Notes: generated by a model from the sequence alone, not told the origin. DNA of 64,000 bases from Flavonifractor hominis (GCF_040095835.1 NZ_JBBMFT010000003.1:248001-312000), one strand, 5' to 3'. Positions 24,077 to 32,403 are shown, counted from the first letter of the stretch. A program made the numbers and translations.

Positions 24077-24550
24077 CGTGGATACTGTAGCTATTACAGA
24101 CAGTGCCGGGGGAAAATTCCACTTACCAGTGGTGTCCTTTCTGTACCGTGTGGCAGAATGGGAAAAGCAAGTTTTACTGCAAATAGGTTAATGTATGCCA
24201 GCTTCTTCGACTACGTTAGCGTCTGTATCCGGCCCTTCCCAACAACTCTATCTTGACATGTAGACCCAATAGTGTACCCTCTTGGGCCAGCCTGCAGCTT
24301 ATAGCAAGCGTGTTGGACTTAGCAAACGTCATATACGGGAAGTGGGCAGGGCGGGGAGAGTTCCCCAACTTCTATGGAGTTTGAATCTTCTCTAAAGGCC
24401 ATCTTTATTTCGAAAGCCTTTGAGTTATCCGATCCCAGTTCGTCTTACGAGGGAGACAGTGCGATCATTATCAGGGCCGACGCGCAGACCGGCGCGGTGG
24501 GCATGCTCTGGTCCGGTTTGCCCGCGGCATGCCGCAAAAGACAACGAAAA
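24077..24550. other. gene-free remainder of the island
   Basis: No supported gene. Short frames on both strands lack ribosome sites and recognisable motifs. Probably eroded phage DNA adjoining the tRNA terminator. Confidence 0.45.
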
Positions 24551-24590
24551 GCGCCGCCGCAGTCCTCCTGTACAAGGACTGCGGCGGCGC
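24551..24590 (-). terminator. terminator of tRNA-Gly
   Basis: A perfect 15-bp GC-rich inverted repeat (24551-24565 and 24576-24590) with TTTT on the minus-strand side, directly beyond the tRNA 3' end. Its closeness to the tRNA shows that the insertion left the tRNA's own terminator, or a copy of it, in place. Confidence 0.8.
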
Positions 24591-24596
24591 TTTGTC

Positions 24597-24620
24597 TGGA
24601 GCAGGTAAAGGGAATCGAAC
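24597..24620 (+). repeat. candidate attachment site, tRNA copy
   Basis: The 3' end of tRNA-Gly including CCA; it pairs with the imperfect copy at 20367-20390 (19 of 24 bases). Confidence 0.55.
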
Positions 24621-24670
24621 CCTCATATTCAGCTTGGGAAGCTGACGTTCTACCACTGAACTATACCTGC
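24597..24670 (-). tRNA. tRNA-Gly (anticodon CCC)
   Basis: 74 bases including an encoded CCA. Acceptor GCAGGTA pairs with TACCTGC; D arm GTTCAGTGGTAGAAC; anticodon stem TCAGC/GCTGA with loop TTCCCAA, anticodon CCC (reads GGG); T arm with GGTTCGATTCC. A GC-rich terminator follows. Confidence 0.95.
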
Positions 24671-24832
24671 ATGATTTTGCTGACTCGATTAGTATAGCAC
24701 AGCCGGAGGTATTTGGCAAGAGTTTTTTCCCGTCGGAATGGGGCGCATTGCCGCGTCAGGGCCGGAAACGGGCGAAAAAGGGCCCGGGAGACGAGATTAC
24801 GGGCAAAATAGGGTTGATAAGAAAGGAAAATC

Positions 24833-24863
24833 ATGATATCATTTCCTAAACCGTTGGTATAAT
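24833..24863 (+). promoter_or_regulatory. TetR-gene promoter with possible operator
   Basis: Consensus -10 TATAAT (24858-24863). A perfect 10-bp palindrome ATGATATCAT (24833-24842) covers the -35 position and could be the TetR autoregulatory operator. The -35 itself is poor. Confidence 0.5.
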
Positions 24864-24887
24864 AATATGGAAAGGGCGGGACAAACC

Positions 24888-25523
24888 ATGAGCAAAAAAC
24901 AGGCGCTGACCGAGTTTCACCGGGGCTCGATCCTGGCCGCTGCCGAGCGGCTGTTCGCGGAAAAGGGGACGGAGCGGACCACCATGGACGACATCGCCCG
25001 GGAGGCGGAGTACAGCAAGGCGACGCTGTATGTCTATTTCCAGAGCAAGGAAGAGATCATCACCGCCATCCTGCTCAGCGGCATGGTCCTGCTGAAGAAA
25101 AAGGTGCATGAGGCCATTGAGAGCCAAAGCGATTGGCACCAGGCCTACGACGCGGTGTGCCGGACCATTGTGCGCTTTTATGAGGAGAATCCCACGGCCT
25201 ACGACGCGGCCACCGGGATGCTGCCGCTGGTGCAGAAGCTGGGCGACGCGCAGAAGGGAATGGCGGACATCCTGCGGGTGAGCGGGGAGATCGACGAAGA
25301 GCTGGCGGCCTTTCTGGCGCGCGGGGCGCAGGAGGGGGCGGTGCGCACCCGGCTTGCGCCGCTGGAGGCGGTCATGCTCTTCTGGTCGTCGCTGGCCGGG
25401 ATGGTGCACACCGCCGAGCTGCGGGAGCGGTATATTCAGGACACGCTGAAGCTCTCCCGGGAGGAGTTTCTGCACCACGGCGCCCGGCTGCTGCTGGCGG
25501 CCTTCACCCAGGAGGAGATCTGA
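24888..25523 (+). CDS. TetR/AcrR-family transcriptional regulator
   Basis: 211 residues. N-terminal HTH: RGSILAAAERLFAEKGTERTTMDDIAREAEYSKATLYVYFQSKEEI, textbook TetR. The C-terminal ligand domain is unassigned. The ATG at 24888 is preferred: the -10 ends at 24863, so the ATG at 24867 would precede or sit at the transcript start. Co-transcribed with the methyltransferase 8 bases downstream. The ligand and any other target are not visible. Confidence 0.92.
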   Translation: MSKKQALTEFHRGSILAAAERLFAEKGTERTTMDDIAREAEYSKATLYVYFQSKEEIITAILLSGMVLLKKKVHEAIESQSDWHQAYDAVCRTIVRFYEENPTAYDAATGMLPLVQKLGDAQKGMADILRVSGEIDEELAAFLARGAQEGAVRTRLAPLEAVMLFWSSLAGMVHTAELRERYIQDTLKLSREEFLHHGARLLLAAFTQEEI

Positions 25524-25531
25524 GGGGCGCT

Positions 25532-26371
25532 ATGGCTGAGATCCGAGAGATCACCGACCTGTCCGCCCCGGAGCTGCAGGTCTACACCGGGCTGACCCAC
25601 GCGCAGCTGCGCAGCCGCCGCCAGCCCGGGCAGGGGCTCTTTATCGCGGAGAGTGAGAAGGTCATCGCCTGCGCGCTGGCGGCGGGGTGCCGTCCGGTCT
25701 CCTTCCTCATGGAGCGGCGGCAGGCCGAGGGGCTTTCGCCGCAGGTGCTGGAAGGGTGGGGGGACGTGCCCGTCTATACCGCCGAGCGGGATGTGCTGGC
25801 GGGGCTCACCGGCTATGCGCTCACCCGGGGCTATCTGTGCGCCATGCACCGGCCCGTCCTGCCCGCGGCGGCGGACCTGTGCCGGGCCAGCCGCCGGGTG
25901 GCCGTGCTGGAGCACATCACCGACGCCAGCAATGTGGGCGCCATCTTCCGTTCCGCCGCCGCGCTGGGGATGGACGCGGTGCTGGTGACGCCCTCCTGCT
26001 GCGACCCGCTCTACCGCCGGGCGGTCCGGGTCAGCATGGGCACGGTGTTCCAGATCCCGTGGGCCTGGCTGGAGGGGGAGTTTGCCCCCTGGCCCGGGTC
26101 GGGCGTGGCCCGTCTGCGGGAGCTGGGGTTCAAAACCGTGGCCATGGCCCTGGACGACCGGGCGGTCAGCATCGACGACCCGGTCCTGGCCGGTGAGGAG
26201 AAGCTGGCCGTTGTGCTGGGCTCGGAGGGGGACGGGCTGTCGGCGGAGACCATCGCGGCCTGCGACTATACCGCGCGCATTCCCATGTTCCACGGGGTGG
26301 ATTCCCTCAACGTGGCCGCCGCCGGAGCGGTCATATTCTGGCAGCTCCGGAGCGGGGCGCAGGAAAAGTAA
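25532..26371 (+). CDS. SpoU/TrmH-family RNA methyltransferase
   Basis: 279 residues. N-terminal substrate-binding part (FIAESEKVIACALAAG), then the SPOUT domain with its motifs LEHITDASNVGAIFRSAAALGMDAVLVTPSCCDPLYRRAVRVSMGTVFQIPW, VVLGSEGDGLS and IPMFHGVDSLNVAAAGAVIFW. It methylates a ribose 2'-OH in rRNA or tRNA using SAM through the trefoil-knot site. Which nucleotide is unknown. Follows the TetR gene after 8 bases with GAGGGG as ribosome site. Confidence 0.92.
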   Translation: MAEIREITDLSAPELQVYTGLTHAQLRSRRQPGQGLFIAESEKVIACALAAGCRPVSFLMERRQAEGLSPQVLEGWGDVPVYTAERDVLAGLTGYALTRGYLCAMHRPVLPAAADLCRASRRVAVLEHITDASNVGAIFRSAAALGMDAVLVTPSCCDPLYRRAVRVSMGTVFQIPWAWLEGEFAPWPGSGVARLRELGFKTVAMALDDRAVSIDDPVLAGEEKLAVVLGSEGDGLSAETIAACDYTARIPMFHGVDSLNVAAAGAVIFWQLRSGAQEK

Positions 26372-26381
26372 CCTATAGACA

Positions 26382-26415
26382 AACGCGGCCCCCGTCCTGT
26401 GGCGGGGGCCGCGTT
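26382..26415. terminator. terminator between convergent genes
   Basis: A perfect 13-bp GC-rich inverted repeat (26382-26394 and 26403-26415), only weakly T-rich on either side. Confidence 0.65.
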
Positions 26416-26424
26416 GTTGTATGC

Positions 26425-28113
26425 TTATGCGTCGTTGTTGATGGCGCGGTTGATGGCCGAGAGGATGCCCTTGAGGGGCGCCAGGTTGATGTTGTGGCTC
26501 ATCCCCACGCCGAACCAGTCCCGGCCGGCCTGATCCTGCAGGTGGATGTAGGCCACGGCCTGGGAGTCGGAGCCCTGCTTGATGGCGTGCTCCTTATAGT
26601 CCACAAAGGTGAAGCGGTCCATCTTCTGGCCGTGGACGGCGTTGAAGAAGGCGTCGATGGGGCCGTTGCCCGAGCCCTGGACCTGGAAGAGGGTGTCCGT
26701 ATGGCGGATGGTGCCGGCGAAGGTGACGTGGGAGTGCCCCTGCTCGTCGGTGAATTCGGCAAAGGAGTGCTGCACCAGCTGATAGGGCAGGGTGGCGTCG
26801 ATGTAGTGGGTCTTGAACAGCGCGTAGATGGCGTCGGGCTTGAGCTCGGTGCCCACCCGGTCGGTCTCGGCCTGGACGATGCGGCCGAACTCCGGGTGCA
26901 TGGCCTTGGGCAGGTCGAAGCCGAAGGAGTGCTGCATGACGAAGGCGGCGCCGCCCTTGCCGGACTGGGAGTTGATGCGGATGATAGGCTCATACTGCCG
27001 ACCCACGTCGGCCGGGTCGATGGGCAGGTAGGGGACCTCCCAGTATTCGGTGCCGCTCTCCTCCATGTAGTGGGTGCCCTTGTTGATGGCGTCCTGATGA
27101 GAACCGGAGAAGGCGGTAAAGACCAGCTCGCCCACGTAGGGCTGCCGCTCGCCGATCTTCATCTTGGTGACCTTCTCGTACACGTCCCGGATGTGGTTGA
27201 TGTCGGAGAAGTCCAGCTTGGGGTCCACGCCCTGGGTGTACAGGTTGAGGGCCAGGGTGACCATATCCACGTTGCCGGTGCGCTCGCCGTTGCCGAAGAG
27301 GGTTGCCTCCACCCGCTCGGCCCCGGCCAGCAGGCCCATCTCGGCGGTGGCCACACCCTCGCCCCGGTCGTTGTGGGGGTGCAGAGAGATGATGGCGCAC
27401 TCCCGGCTGGGCAGCTTGGAGATGAAGTACTCGATCTCATCGGCAAAGTAGTTGGGCATGCAGTTTTCCACCGTGGTGGGGAGATTGAGGATGACCTTGC
27501 GCTCCGGCGTGGCGTGGAGGGCCTCCAGCACCGCCTGGCAGATCTCCACCGCCGCGTCCATCTCGGTGCCCATGAAGGACTCCGGAGAGTACTGATACCG
27601 CAGGTCCATGCCGGCCTCGATGGCGGGCTGGGACAGCTGGCGGATGAGCTCGGCGGCATCCACGGCGATCTTGGTCACGCCGGCCACGTCGGTGTGGAAC
27701 ACCACCTTGCGCTGCAGGGTGGAGGTGGAGTTATAAAAGTGGAAGATGACGTGCTTGGCCCCCTCGATGGCCTGGAAGGTCTTGCGGATCAGGTGCTCCC
27801 GGGCCTGGACCAGCACCTGGATGGTCACGTCGTCGGGGATGTGCCCGCCCTCGATCAGGGTACGGATGAACTCATACTCGGTCTCCGAAGCGGAGGGGAA
27901 CCCCACTTCGATCTCCTTGACGCCGATGTCCACCAGCGTGTGGAACAGCTCCAGCTTTTCCTCCACGTTCATGGGGTCGATGAGGGCCTGGTTGCCGTCC
28001 CGCAGGTCCACCGAGCACCAGACGGGGGGCGCTTTGAGCTGCTTGTCGGGCCAGGCGCGGTGCTCCATGCGGATGGGGACAAAGGGAATGTACTTTTCGT
28101 GTGCGGGCTTCAT
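26425..28113 (-). CDS. leuA: 2-isopropylmalate synthase (long LeuA2-type)
   Basis: 562 residues. Catalytic TIM barrel with WCSVDLRDGNQALIDPM, HNDRGEGVATAEMGLLAGAERVEATLFGNGERTGNVD, and a C-terminal regulatory domain (~430-562) including PIDAFFNAVHG. It condenses acetyl-CoA with 2-oxoisovalerate, the first committed step of leucine synthesis, and is feedback-inhibited by leucine. This long form is the mycobacterial/actinobacterial-like type also common in clostridia. ATG at 28113 with AGGAGGA. A T-box leader upstream controls it; no other leucine gene is adjacent. Confidence 0.95.
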   Translation of the reverse strand: MKPAHEKYIPFVPIRMEHRAWPDKQLKAPPVWCSVDLRDGNQALIDPMNVEEKLELFHTLVDIGVKEIEVGFPSASETEYEFIRTLIEGGHIPDDVTIQVLVQAREHLIRKTFQAIEGAKHVIFHFYNSTSTLQRKVVFHTDVAGVTKIAVDAAELIRQLSQPAIEAGMDLRYQYSPESFMGTEMDAAVEICQAVLEALHATPERKVILNLPTTVENCMPNYFADEIEYFISKLPSRECAIISLHPHNDRGEGVATAEMGLLAGAERVEATLFGNGERTGNVDMVTLALNLYTQGVDPKLDFSDINHIRDVYEKVTKMKIGERQPYVGELVFTAFSGSHQDAINKGTHYMEESGTEYWEVPYLPIDPADVGRQYEPIIRINSQSGKGGAAFVMQHSFGFDLPKAMHPEFGRIVQAETDRVGTELKPDAIYALFKTHYIDATLPYQLVQHSFAEFTDEQGHSHVTFAGTIRHTDTLFQVQGSGNGPIDAFFNAVHGQKMDRFTFVDYKEHAIKQGSDSQAVAYIHLQDQAGRDWFGVGMSHNINLAPLKGILSAINRAINNDA

Positions 28114-28148
28114 GGCAGATTCCTCCTGTTTTGCTGGGCCGGGGTATG

Positions 28149-28391
28149 AAAAAACGCCCCTGACCCGAATCGGTCAGGGGCGTATCAAAACGCGGTACCA
28201 CCCTGGTTCCGCCCGTCGTCTCCGACGGACGCTCATGGCCTCAAACAAGGCCGCGGCCGGTAACGTGGCCGTGACGGCCCGCCCTACGCGCAGAGGTTCA
28301 GGCGGGCGGCTCCGGGACCAGTATGCGCCCGTCCGTCCGCACCGGTTCGCACCGACCACCGGTTCTCTGAGCGGGACAAAAGCGGGCCTTC
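28149..28391 (-). promoter_or_regulatory. T-box riboswitch leader of leuA
   Basis: Minus-strand RNA contains the conserved T-box GGGTGGTACCGCG (28191-28203) followed by a terminator hairpin (28154-28165/28172-28183) and six T (28149-28154). Upstream stem I is recognisable: GCTCAGAGA, then GGTGGTCGGTGCGAACCGG, closing with CGGAGC. In the specifier region, ACTGGTCCCGGAGC, the triplet CTG (28319-28321) followed by a purine fits a leucine specifier, matching leuA. Uncharged tRNA-Leu would favour the antiterminator. The triplet assignment is inference. Confidence 0.93.
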
Positions 28392-28396
28392 TTCCC

Positions 28397-28425
28397 ATCA
28401 TAGCCTGTTTTGGATGTGATTGAAA
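28397..28425 (-). promoter_or_regulatory. promoter of the leuA T-box transcript
   Basis: Minus strand TATGAT (28397-28402), with TTTCAA 17 bp upstream (28420-28425). It places the transcript start just before stem I. Confidence 0.5.
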
Positions 28426-28478
28426 CCAATTTTAGCCGACACAGGCAGATTTGTCAAGATAGGATTTCCGCGCGAAAA

Positions 28479-28510
28479 GGGCGCCTGCCGGGGAAAGCCG
28501 GCAGGCGCCC
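28479..28510 (-). terminator. terminator after upp
   Basis: A perfect 13-bp GC-rich inverted repeat (28479-28491 and 28498-28510), followed on the minus strand by TTTT. Confidence 0.8.
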
Positions 28511-28530
28511 TCTGGGCTGCACAGTGCGGT

Positions 28531-29166
28531 TTACTTGGTGCCGAAGATCCGGTCGCCGGCGTCGCCCAGACCGGGGACGATGTAGCCGTGCTCATTGAGC
28601 TTCTCGTCCAGAGCGGCGCAGTAGATATCCACGTCAGGATGATCGTGATGTACCCGCTCAATGCCCTCGGGGGCGGCGATGATGTTCATCAGCTTGATGT
28701 GCTTGACCTCATAGTTCTTGATGAACTGGATGGCCGCGGAGGCGGAGCCGCCGGTGGCCAGCATGGGGTCGAGGATGATGACCTCGCGCTCGGCGATGTC
28801 GGTGGGCATCTTGCAGTAATACTCCACCGGCTCCAGCGTGTCGGGATCGCGGTACAGGCCGATGTGGCCCACCTTGGCGGAGGGGATCAGGGTAAGGATG
28901 CCGTCCACCATGCCCAGACCGGCCCGGAGCACGGGAACGATGGCCAGCTTCTTGCCGGCGATGGTCTTGAACGTGGCGGTGGTGATGGGAGTCTTGATCT
29001 CCACGTCCTCCAGGGGCAGGTCGCGGGTGGCCTCATAGCACATCAGGGTGGCGATCTCGGAGACGACCTCACGGAAATCCTTGACGCCGGTGGTCTCATC
29101 CCGCAGGATGGAAACCTTGTGTTGGAGCAGAGGGTGGTCCAGAATGTGTACTTTTTCCATTTCCAT
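28531..29166 (-). CDS. upp: uracil phosphoribosyltransferase
   Basis: 211 residues, typical. Signatures: MEMEKVHILDHPLLQHKVSILRDETT, the LRAGLGMVDGIL block, the PRPP loop IILDPMLATGGSASAAI, and the uracil-binding GLGDAGDRIFGTK end. It makes UMP from uracil and PRPP in pyrimidine salvage. ATG at 29166 has AAGGGGAA 8 bases upstream, 4 bases after the tsaB stop, so it is cotranscribed with tsaE and tsaB. The second ATG (29160) is a close alternative. Confidence 0.95.
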   Translation of the reverse strand: MEMEKVHILDHPLLQHKVSILRDETTGVKDFREVVSEIATLMCYEATRDLPLEDVEIKTPITTATFKTIAGKKLAIVPVLRAGLGMVDGILTLIPSAKVGHIGLYRDPDTLEPVEYYCKMPTDIAEREVIILDPMLATGGSASAAIQFIKNYEVKHIKLMNIIAAPEGIERVHHDHPDVDIYCAALDEKLNEHGYIVPGLGDAGDRIFGTK

Positions 29167-29170
29167 GGCG

Positions 29171-29881
29171 CTATTCCCCTTTATTTCGTTCTTTTTCCAG
29201 CCGCTCCCGTTCCGCCTGGGAGAGCCGGTGGTAATTGGGCGCAAGGCCGGCCGCGCTGGTCAGCTGTTGCGCTCTGGCCAGATCCAGAGCACAGCGGGCC
29301 ACGCCCCAGGCGCTCTGATACCGCAGGTGGGGCGGAGCAAGGCGCACGTCCAGCCCCTGTTCCTTGAGGGTAGTATAGCATAAATTCGCGCCGTCTCCAA
29401 CCAGTATTTGCGGATTTCCGCTCTTTTTTAACTCGGCGGCCAGATCGGCCAGGGCGATGGCCCGGTCGGGGCAGAGCCGGGTCAGCCCGTCGCCGGTGCC
29501 CAGGAAGCGGGCGTTGTACACCTGGTTGCGCCGGGCGTCCATGACGGCGCAGATCTCCATGCCGGTGTGGGCCAGGTTCCAGGCCATGGACTCCAGGGTG
29601 GAGCAGGCCGCGCAGGGCTTGTCCTCGGTCCAGGCCAGGCCCTTGGCGGCCGCCACCCCGATGCGCAGGCCGGTGAAGGAGCCGGGGCCCGCCGCCACGG
29701 CGATGAGATCCACCTCATGCAGCGTGGTGCCGCAGGTCTCCAACAGGGAGGATACCATGGGCAGCAGCGTGCGGGAATGGGTCAGGCCGTTGTTTTGAAA
29801 GGATTGGGCAATGAGGGTTTCGTCCTCACACAGCGCCGTCGAGCAGGCGGTGGCGGAGGATTCCATAGCGAGTAGTTTCAT
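29171..29881 (-). CDS. tsaB: tRNA threonylcarbamoyladenosine biosynthesis protein TsaB
   Basis: 236 residues. MKLLAMESSATACSTALCEDE, AAGPGSFTGLRIGVAAAKGLAW and VMDARRNQVYNARF are the TsaB hallmarks within the ASKHA fold. It supports TsaD in making t6A37 on ANN-decoding tRNAs. Start overlaps the tsaE stop as ATGA. tsaD is not in the window. Confidence 0.95.
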   Translation of the reverse strand: MKLLAMESSATACSTALCEDETLIAQSFQNNGLTHSRTLLPMVSSLLETCGTTLHEVDLIAVAAGPGSFTGLRIGVAAAKGLAWTEDKPCAACSTLESMAWNLAHTGMEICAVMDARRNQVYNARFLGTGDGLTRLCPDRAIALADLAAELKKSGNPQILVGDGANLCYTTLKEQGLDVRLAPPHLRYQSAWGVARCALDLARAQQLTSAAGLAPNYHRLSQAERERLEKERNKGE

Positions 29882-30306
29882 CCCTGCGTTCCTCCCGTGA
29901 TGGTGATGATGCGCTGCTCGTCGTGGGCGCCCCGGCGGATGTCCACCCGGATGGTATCCGATTCCAGCGCGTCGGCGATGATCTCGCTCCACTCCACGGC
30001 GCACACGCCGCCCCGGGCCAGATAGTCCTCCCAGCCGATGTCGAACAGCTCCTCGGAAGAACTCAGCCGGTACATGTCGAAGTGGAACAGGGGCAGCCGC
30101 CCGCCCTCATATTCGTTGACGATGGTAAAGGTGGGGCTGGTGATGGGTTCATCAATGCCCAGCCCCCGGGCCAGGCCGCGGGTGAACGCAGTCTTGCCCG
30201 CGCCCAGGTCGCCGGTAAAGGCCACCACGCTCCCGGGCTCCAGCCGGGCTGCCAGGGCCGCGCCGGCGGCCTCGGTCTCCGCAGGTGAGTTGGATATAAG
30301 TTCCAT
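29878..30306 (-). CDS. tsaE: tRNA threonylcarbamoyladenosine biosynthesis ATPase TsaE
   Basis: 142 residues. P-loop FTGDLGAGKTAFTRGLARGLGI, switch region SPTFTIVNEYEGGRLPLFHFDMYRL and EWSEII. It drives the t6A complex with TsaB and TsaD. ATG at 30306; upstream frames run into the promoter. First gene of tsaE-tsaB-upp. Confidence 0.95.
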   Translation of the reverse strand: MELISNSPAETEAAGAALAARLEPGSVVAFTGDLGAGKTAFTRGLARGLGIDEPITSPTFTIVNEYEGGRLPLFHFDMYRLSSSEELFDIGWEDYLARGGVCAVEWSEIIADALESDTIRVDIRRGAHDEQRIITITGGTQG

Positions 30307-30338
30307 AGAGCACCTCAAATGTGAAAATTAACTTAATT

Positions 30339-30367
30339 ATTATAACACAGCCGTTTACCAAACGCAA
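30339..30367 (-). promoter_or_regulatory. tsaE-tsaB-upp promoter
   Basis: Minus strand TTGCGT (30362-30367), 17 bp, TATAAT (30339-30344). It overlaps the divergent rodA promoter, so the two polymerases may compete. Confidence 0.75.
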
Positions 30368-30382
30368 AAAAGATGGTAAACT
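30354..30382 (+). promoter_or_regulatory. rodA promoter
   Basis: TTTACC (30354-30359), 17 bp, TAAACT (30377-30382), interleaved with the divergent tsaE promoter. Confidence 0.6.
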
Positions 30383-30412
30383 AGATTGATTTCTCGCGAA
30401 GGAGGTATACCG

Positions 30413-31603
30413 TTGTCCTGGTTCAGCGATTCCATACGGGAGTTTTTCCGGCGGGGCGACCGGCTGCTGCTGACCCTCTGCCTGCTGGCCAGCGCCTTTG
30501 GCCTGGTACTCATATACAGCGCCACCCGTTGGATGGACCCGTCGGAAGGCCTGCGCTGCATGCTGGTCCAGACGGCTGCCATCCTGCTGGGCGTGCTGGT
30601 CTATATCCTCATGTCCTCGGTGGACATTGAGCTGTTCACCGAAAAATCCTGGAAGTGGCTGCTGGCCTTTAACGTGGTGATCAACGTGCTGCTGCGTACG
30701 CCGCTGGGCGTGGAGGCGGGCGGCAACCGCAGCTGGCTGCACATTCCGGGCTTCCCGGTGAACCTCCAGCCGGCCGAGATCGCCAAGCTGACCTTTGTTC
30801 TTCTGCTGGCCTGGCAGATGTGTCGGCTGCGGGAGCGGGACATCAGCCGGCCGGCGTCGGTGTTCCAGCTGGCGGGGCACACTCTGTTCATGTTCGGCAT
30901 CATCGCGGTGACCTCGGGCGACTTCGGGATGGGGCTGACCTATCTGTTCATTTTTGTGATCATGGCCTGGGCCGGCGGCGTCAAGAAGCGCTGGTTTTTG
31001 CTGGCCGTGGTGGTGGCAGTGGTGGGCGTGGTGCTCATCTGGCCCCATGTCAGCGACAAGTATTTCATGAAGCGCTTTACCGTGGTCATCGACCACCTGA
31101 TGGGCAATACGGAGACCCTCTACGATCAGACCCAGGGGACCGGCTGGCAGCAGACCCGCAGCATCCTGGCCATCGGCAGCGGCGGACTCACCGGTATGGG
31201 GTATCTCAACGGCATCCAGACCCAGAGCGGGTATGAGCAGTCCCTGCCCGCCCGCTACACCGATGAGATCTTTGCCGTCTGCGGGGAGGAGTTCGGCCTG
31301 GTGGGCTGCATGCTGCTGCTGCTGCTGCTCTCCTGCATCATCCTGCGCTGTGTCTGGGTGGCCCGGCGGGCCTGTTCGCCCCAGAGCGCCTTCATCGCCA
31401 TGGGCTATGCCGGCATGCTCATCGCCCAGGTGGGGGTCAACGTGGGGATGTGTCTGTATGTGTTCCCGGTGGTGGGGCTGACGCTGCCCTTCATCAGCTA
31501 CGGCGGCTCCTCTATCGTGACCATGTTCGCGGCCATGGGCATCGTCTCCAGCATTAAAATGCGCTCGCTGCCCAGCTGGCTGCGGGACCGGAGCCGGATC
31601 TAG
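30413..31603 (+). CDS. rodA: RodA/FtsW-family cell-wall glycosyltransferase
   Basis: 396 residues, about ten membrane helices. SEDS signatures: LVLIYSATRW, GNRSWLHIPGFPVNLQPAEIAKL, the long loop with TGWQQTRSILAIGSGGLTGMGYLNG and PARYTDEIFAVCGEEFGLVG, and LPFISYGGSS. The family polymerises lipid II glycan strands, RodA for elongation and FtsW for division. RodA is preferred because the N-terminus is short and no division genes are adjacent. Start TTG at 30413, with AAGGAGGT 6 bases upstream; the TTG at 30386 has no ribosome site. A terminator follows. Confidence 0.9.
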   Translation: MSWFSDSIREFFRRGDRLLLTLCLLASAFGLVLIYSATRWMDPSEGLRCMLVQTAAILLGVLVYILMSSVDIELFTEKSWKWLLAFNVVINVLLRTPLGVEAGGNRSWLHIPGFPVNLQPAEIAKLTFVLLLAWQMCRLRERDISRPASVFQLAGHTLFMFGIIAVTSGDFGMGLTYLFIFVIMAWAGGVKKRWFLLAVVVAVVGVVLIWPHVSDKYFMKRFTVVIDHLMGNTETLYDQTQGTGWQQTRSILAIGSGGLTGMGYLNGIQTQSGYEQSLPARYTDEIFAVCGEEFGLVGCMLLLLLLSCIILRCVWVARRACSPQSAFIAMGYAGMLIAQVGVNVGMCLYVFPVVGLTLPFISYGGSSIVTMFAAMGIVSSIKMRSLPSWLRDRSRI

Positions 31604-31606
31604 ACA

Positions 31607-31638
31607 AAAGAGCAACGACCGTGCGGTCGTTGCTCTTT
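31607..31638 (+). terminator. rodA terminator
   Basis: A perfect 15-bp inverted repeat (31607-31621 and 31624-31638) running into five T. Confidence 0.88.
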
Positions 31639-31655
31639 TTGCTTGGGGCAGGCCG

Positions 31656-31683
31656 TTGCAATCCGGCTTCAGGCTGGTATAAT
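31656..31683 (+). promoter_or_regulatory. promoter of the XRE-cupin gene
   Basis: TTGCAA (31656-31661), 16 bp, TATAAT (31678-31683), about 45 bases before the ATG. Confidence 0.75.
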
Positions 31684-31727
31684 AAAATAGCATTGTTGTG
31701 CGACAGAAACGAGCAGGAGGTATCGGT

Positions 31728-32279
31728 ATGCAGGACATCAACATCGGCGCAAAGGTCCAGGAGTTTCGCCTGCAGAGAAAGCTGAGCCTGCGCCAGCTGG
31801 GAGCCAAGGTCCATCTGACCCCTTCCATGCTGAGCCAGATCGAAAATAACGTGGTCAATCCGTCCATCAATACCCTCAAAGAGATCGCATGGGCCCTGGA
31901 TGTGCCCATGTTCAAATTTTTTCAGGACACGACCCTTCCGGAACGGATGATCGTGCGCAAGGGACAGAACAAGCAGATCGGCAACCCGGGCGCAGAGGTG
32001 TTTTATCAGCTGCTGACGCCAGACACCAGCGGAAACATCGAATTTTGTCTCATGGAGATCCCGCCCCACTCCGCCTCGTCCGACGTCCCCCACGAGCACA
32101 ACGGGGAAGAGGTGGCCTATGTGCTGGAGGGCACGGTGGAGATTTACATCGGGACCCGCAAGGAGCGCATGGAGGCCGGGGACAGCATTCGGATCCCAGC
32201 GTTAACTGCACATAAATGGTCCAATGGGGAGCAGACCCCCGCACGGGTGGTGTTTGCCGTGACGCCGCCAGGATTTTAA
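31728..32279 (+). CDS. XRE-family regulator with C-terminal cupin
   Basis: 183 residues. HTH at ~8-65 (GAKVQEFRLQRKLSLRQLGAKVHLTPSMLSQIENNVVNPSINTLKEIAWAL) and a cupin barrel (~100-180: HEHNGEEVAYVLEGTVEIYIGTRKERMEAGDSIRIPALTAHKW). Such regulators usually sense a small metabolite and control the genes next to them. ATG at 31728, AGGAGGT 6 bases upstream. It lies immediately before the transporter - hydrolase - D-serine dehydratase genes, which have their own promoter, so D-serine or a related amino acid is a reasonable candidate signal (inference). Confidence 0.92.
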   Translation: MQDINIGAKVQEFRLQRKLSLRQLGAKVHLTPSMLSQIENNVVNPSINTLKEIAWALDVPMFKFFQDTTLPERMIVRKGQNKQIGNPGAEVFYQLLTPDTSGNIEFCLMEIPPHSASSDVPHEHNGEEVAYVLEGTVEIYIGTRKERMEAGDSIRIPALTAHKWSNGEQTPARVVFAVTPPGF

Positions 32280-32374
32280 CTAAAAATAGGTGAATGGATA
32301 AAGGCAATACCCACAAAAATAACCAATCGTTTTATGTATAATAAACAAACGTTTAATATTATTTAACAAATGGA

Positions 32375-32403
32375 TTGACATTCCTTCGACGTGATGTTTA
32401 AAT
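32375..32403 (+). promoter_or_regulatory. promoter of the nhaC-type - dsdA operon
   Basis: TTGACA (32375-32380), 17 bp, TTAAAT (32398-32403). AT-rich repeated TTTAA motifs just upstream (32345-32370) may hold operator sites. Confidence 0.65.

Larger units (their letters stand above)
20367..24620. mobile_element. decayed phage-like island inserted at the tRNA-Gly gene
   Basis: About 4.2 kb of visibly more AT-rich DNA with broken phage genes: integrase remnant, repressor-like remnant, baseplate and tail-fibre remnants, plus a few intact small genes. It is bounded on the right by the 3' end of tRNA-Gly and on the left by an imperfect 24-base copy of that 3' end, as expected after tyrosine-integrase insertion followed by decay. 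Most structural and replication genes are missing, so it cannot be functional alone. Confidence 0.75.

Noticed and set aside
30152..31915. 587-residue minus-strand frame crossing rodA
   Set aside because: Runs antisense to rodA and into tsaE with no motifs; the rodA and tsaE frames are unambiguous.
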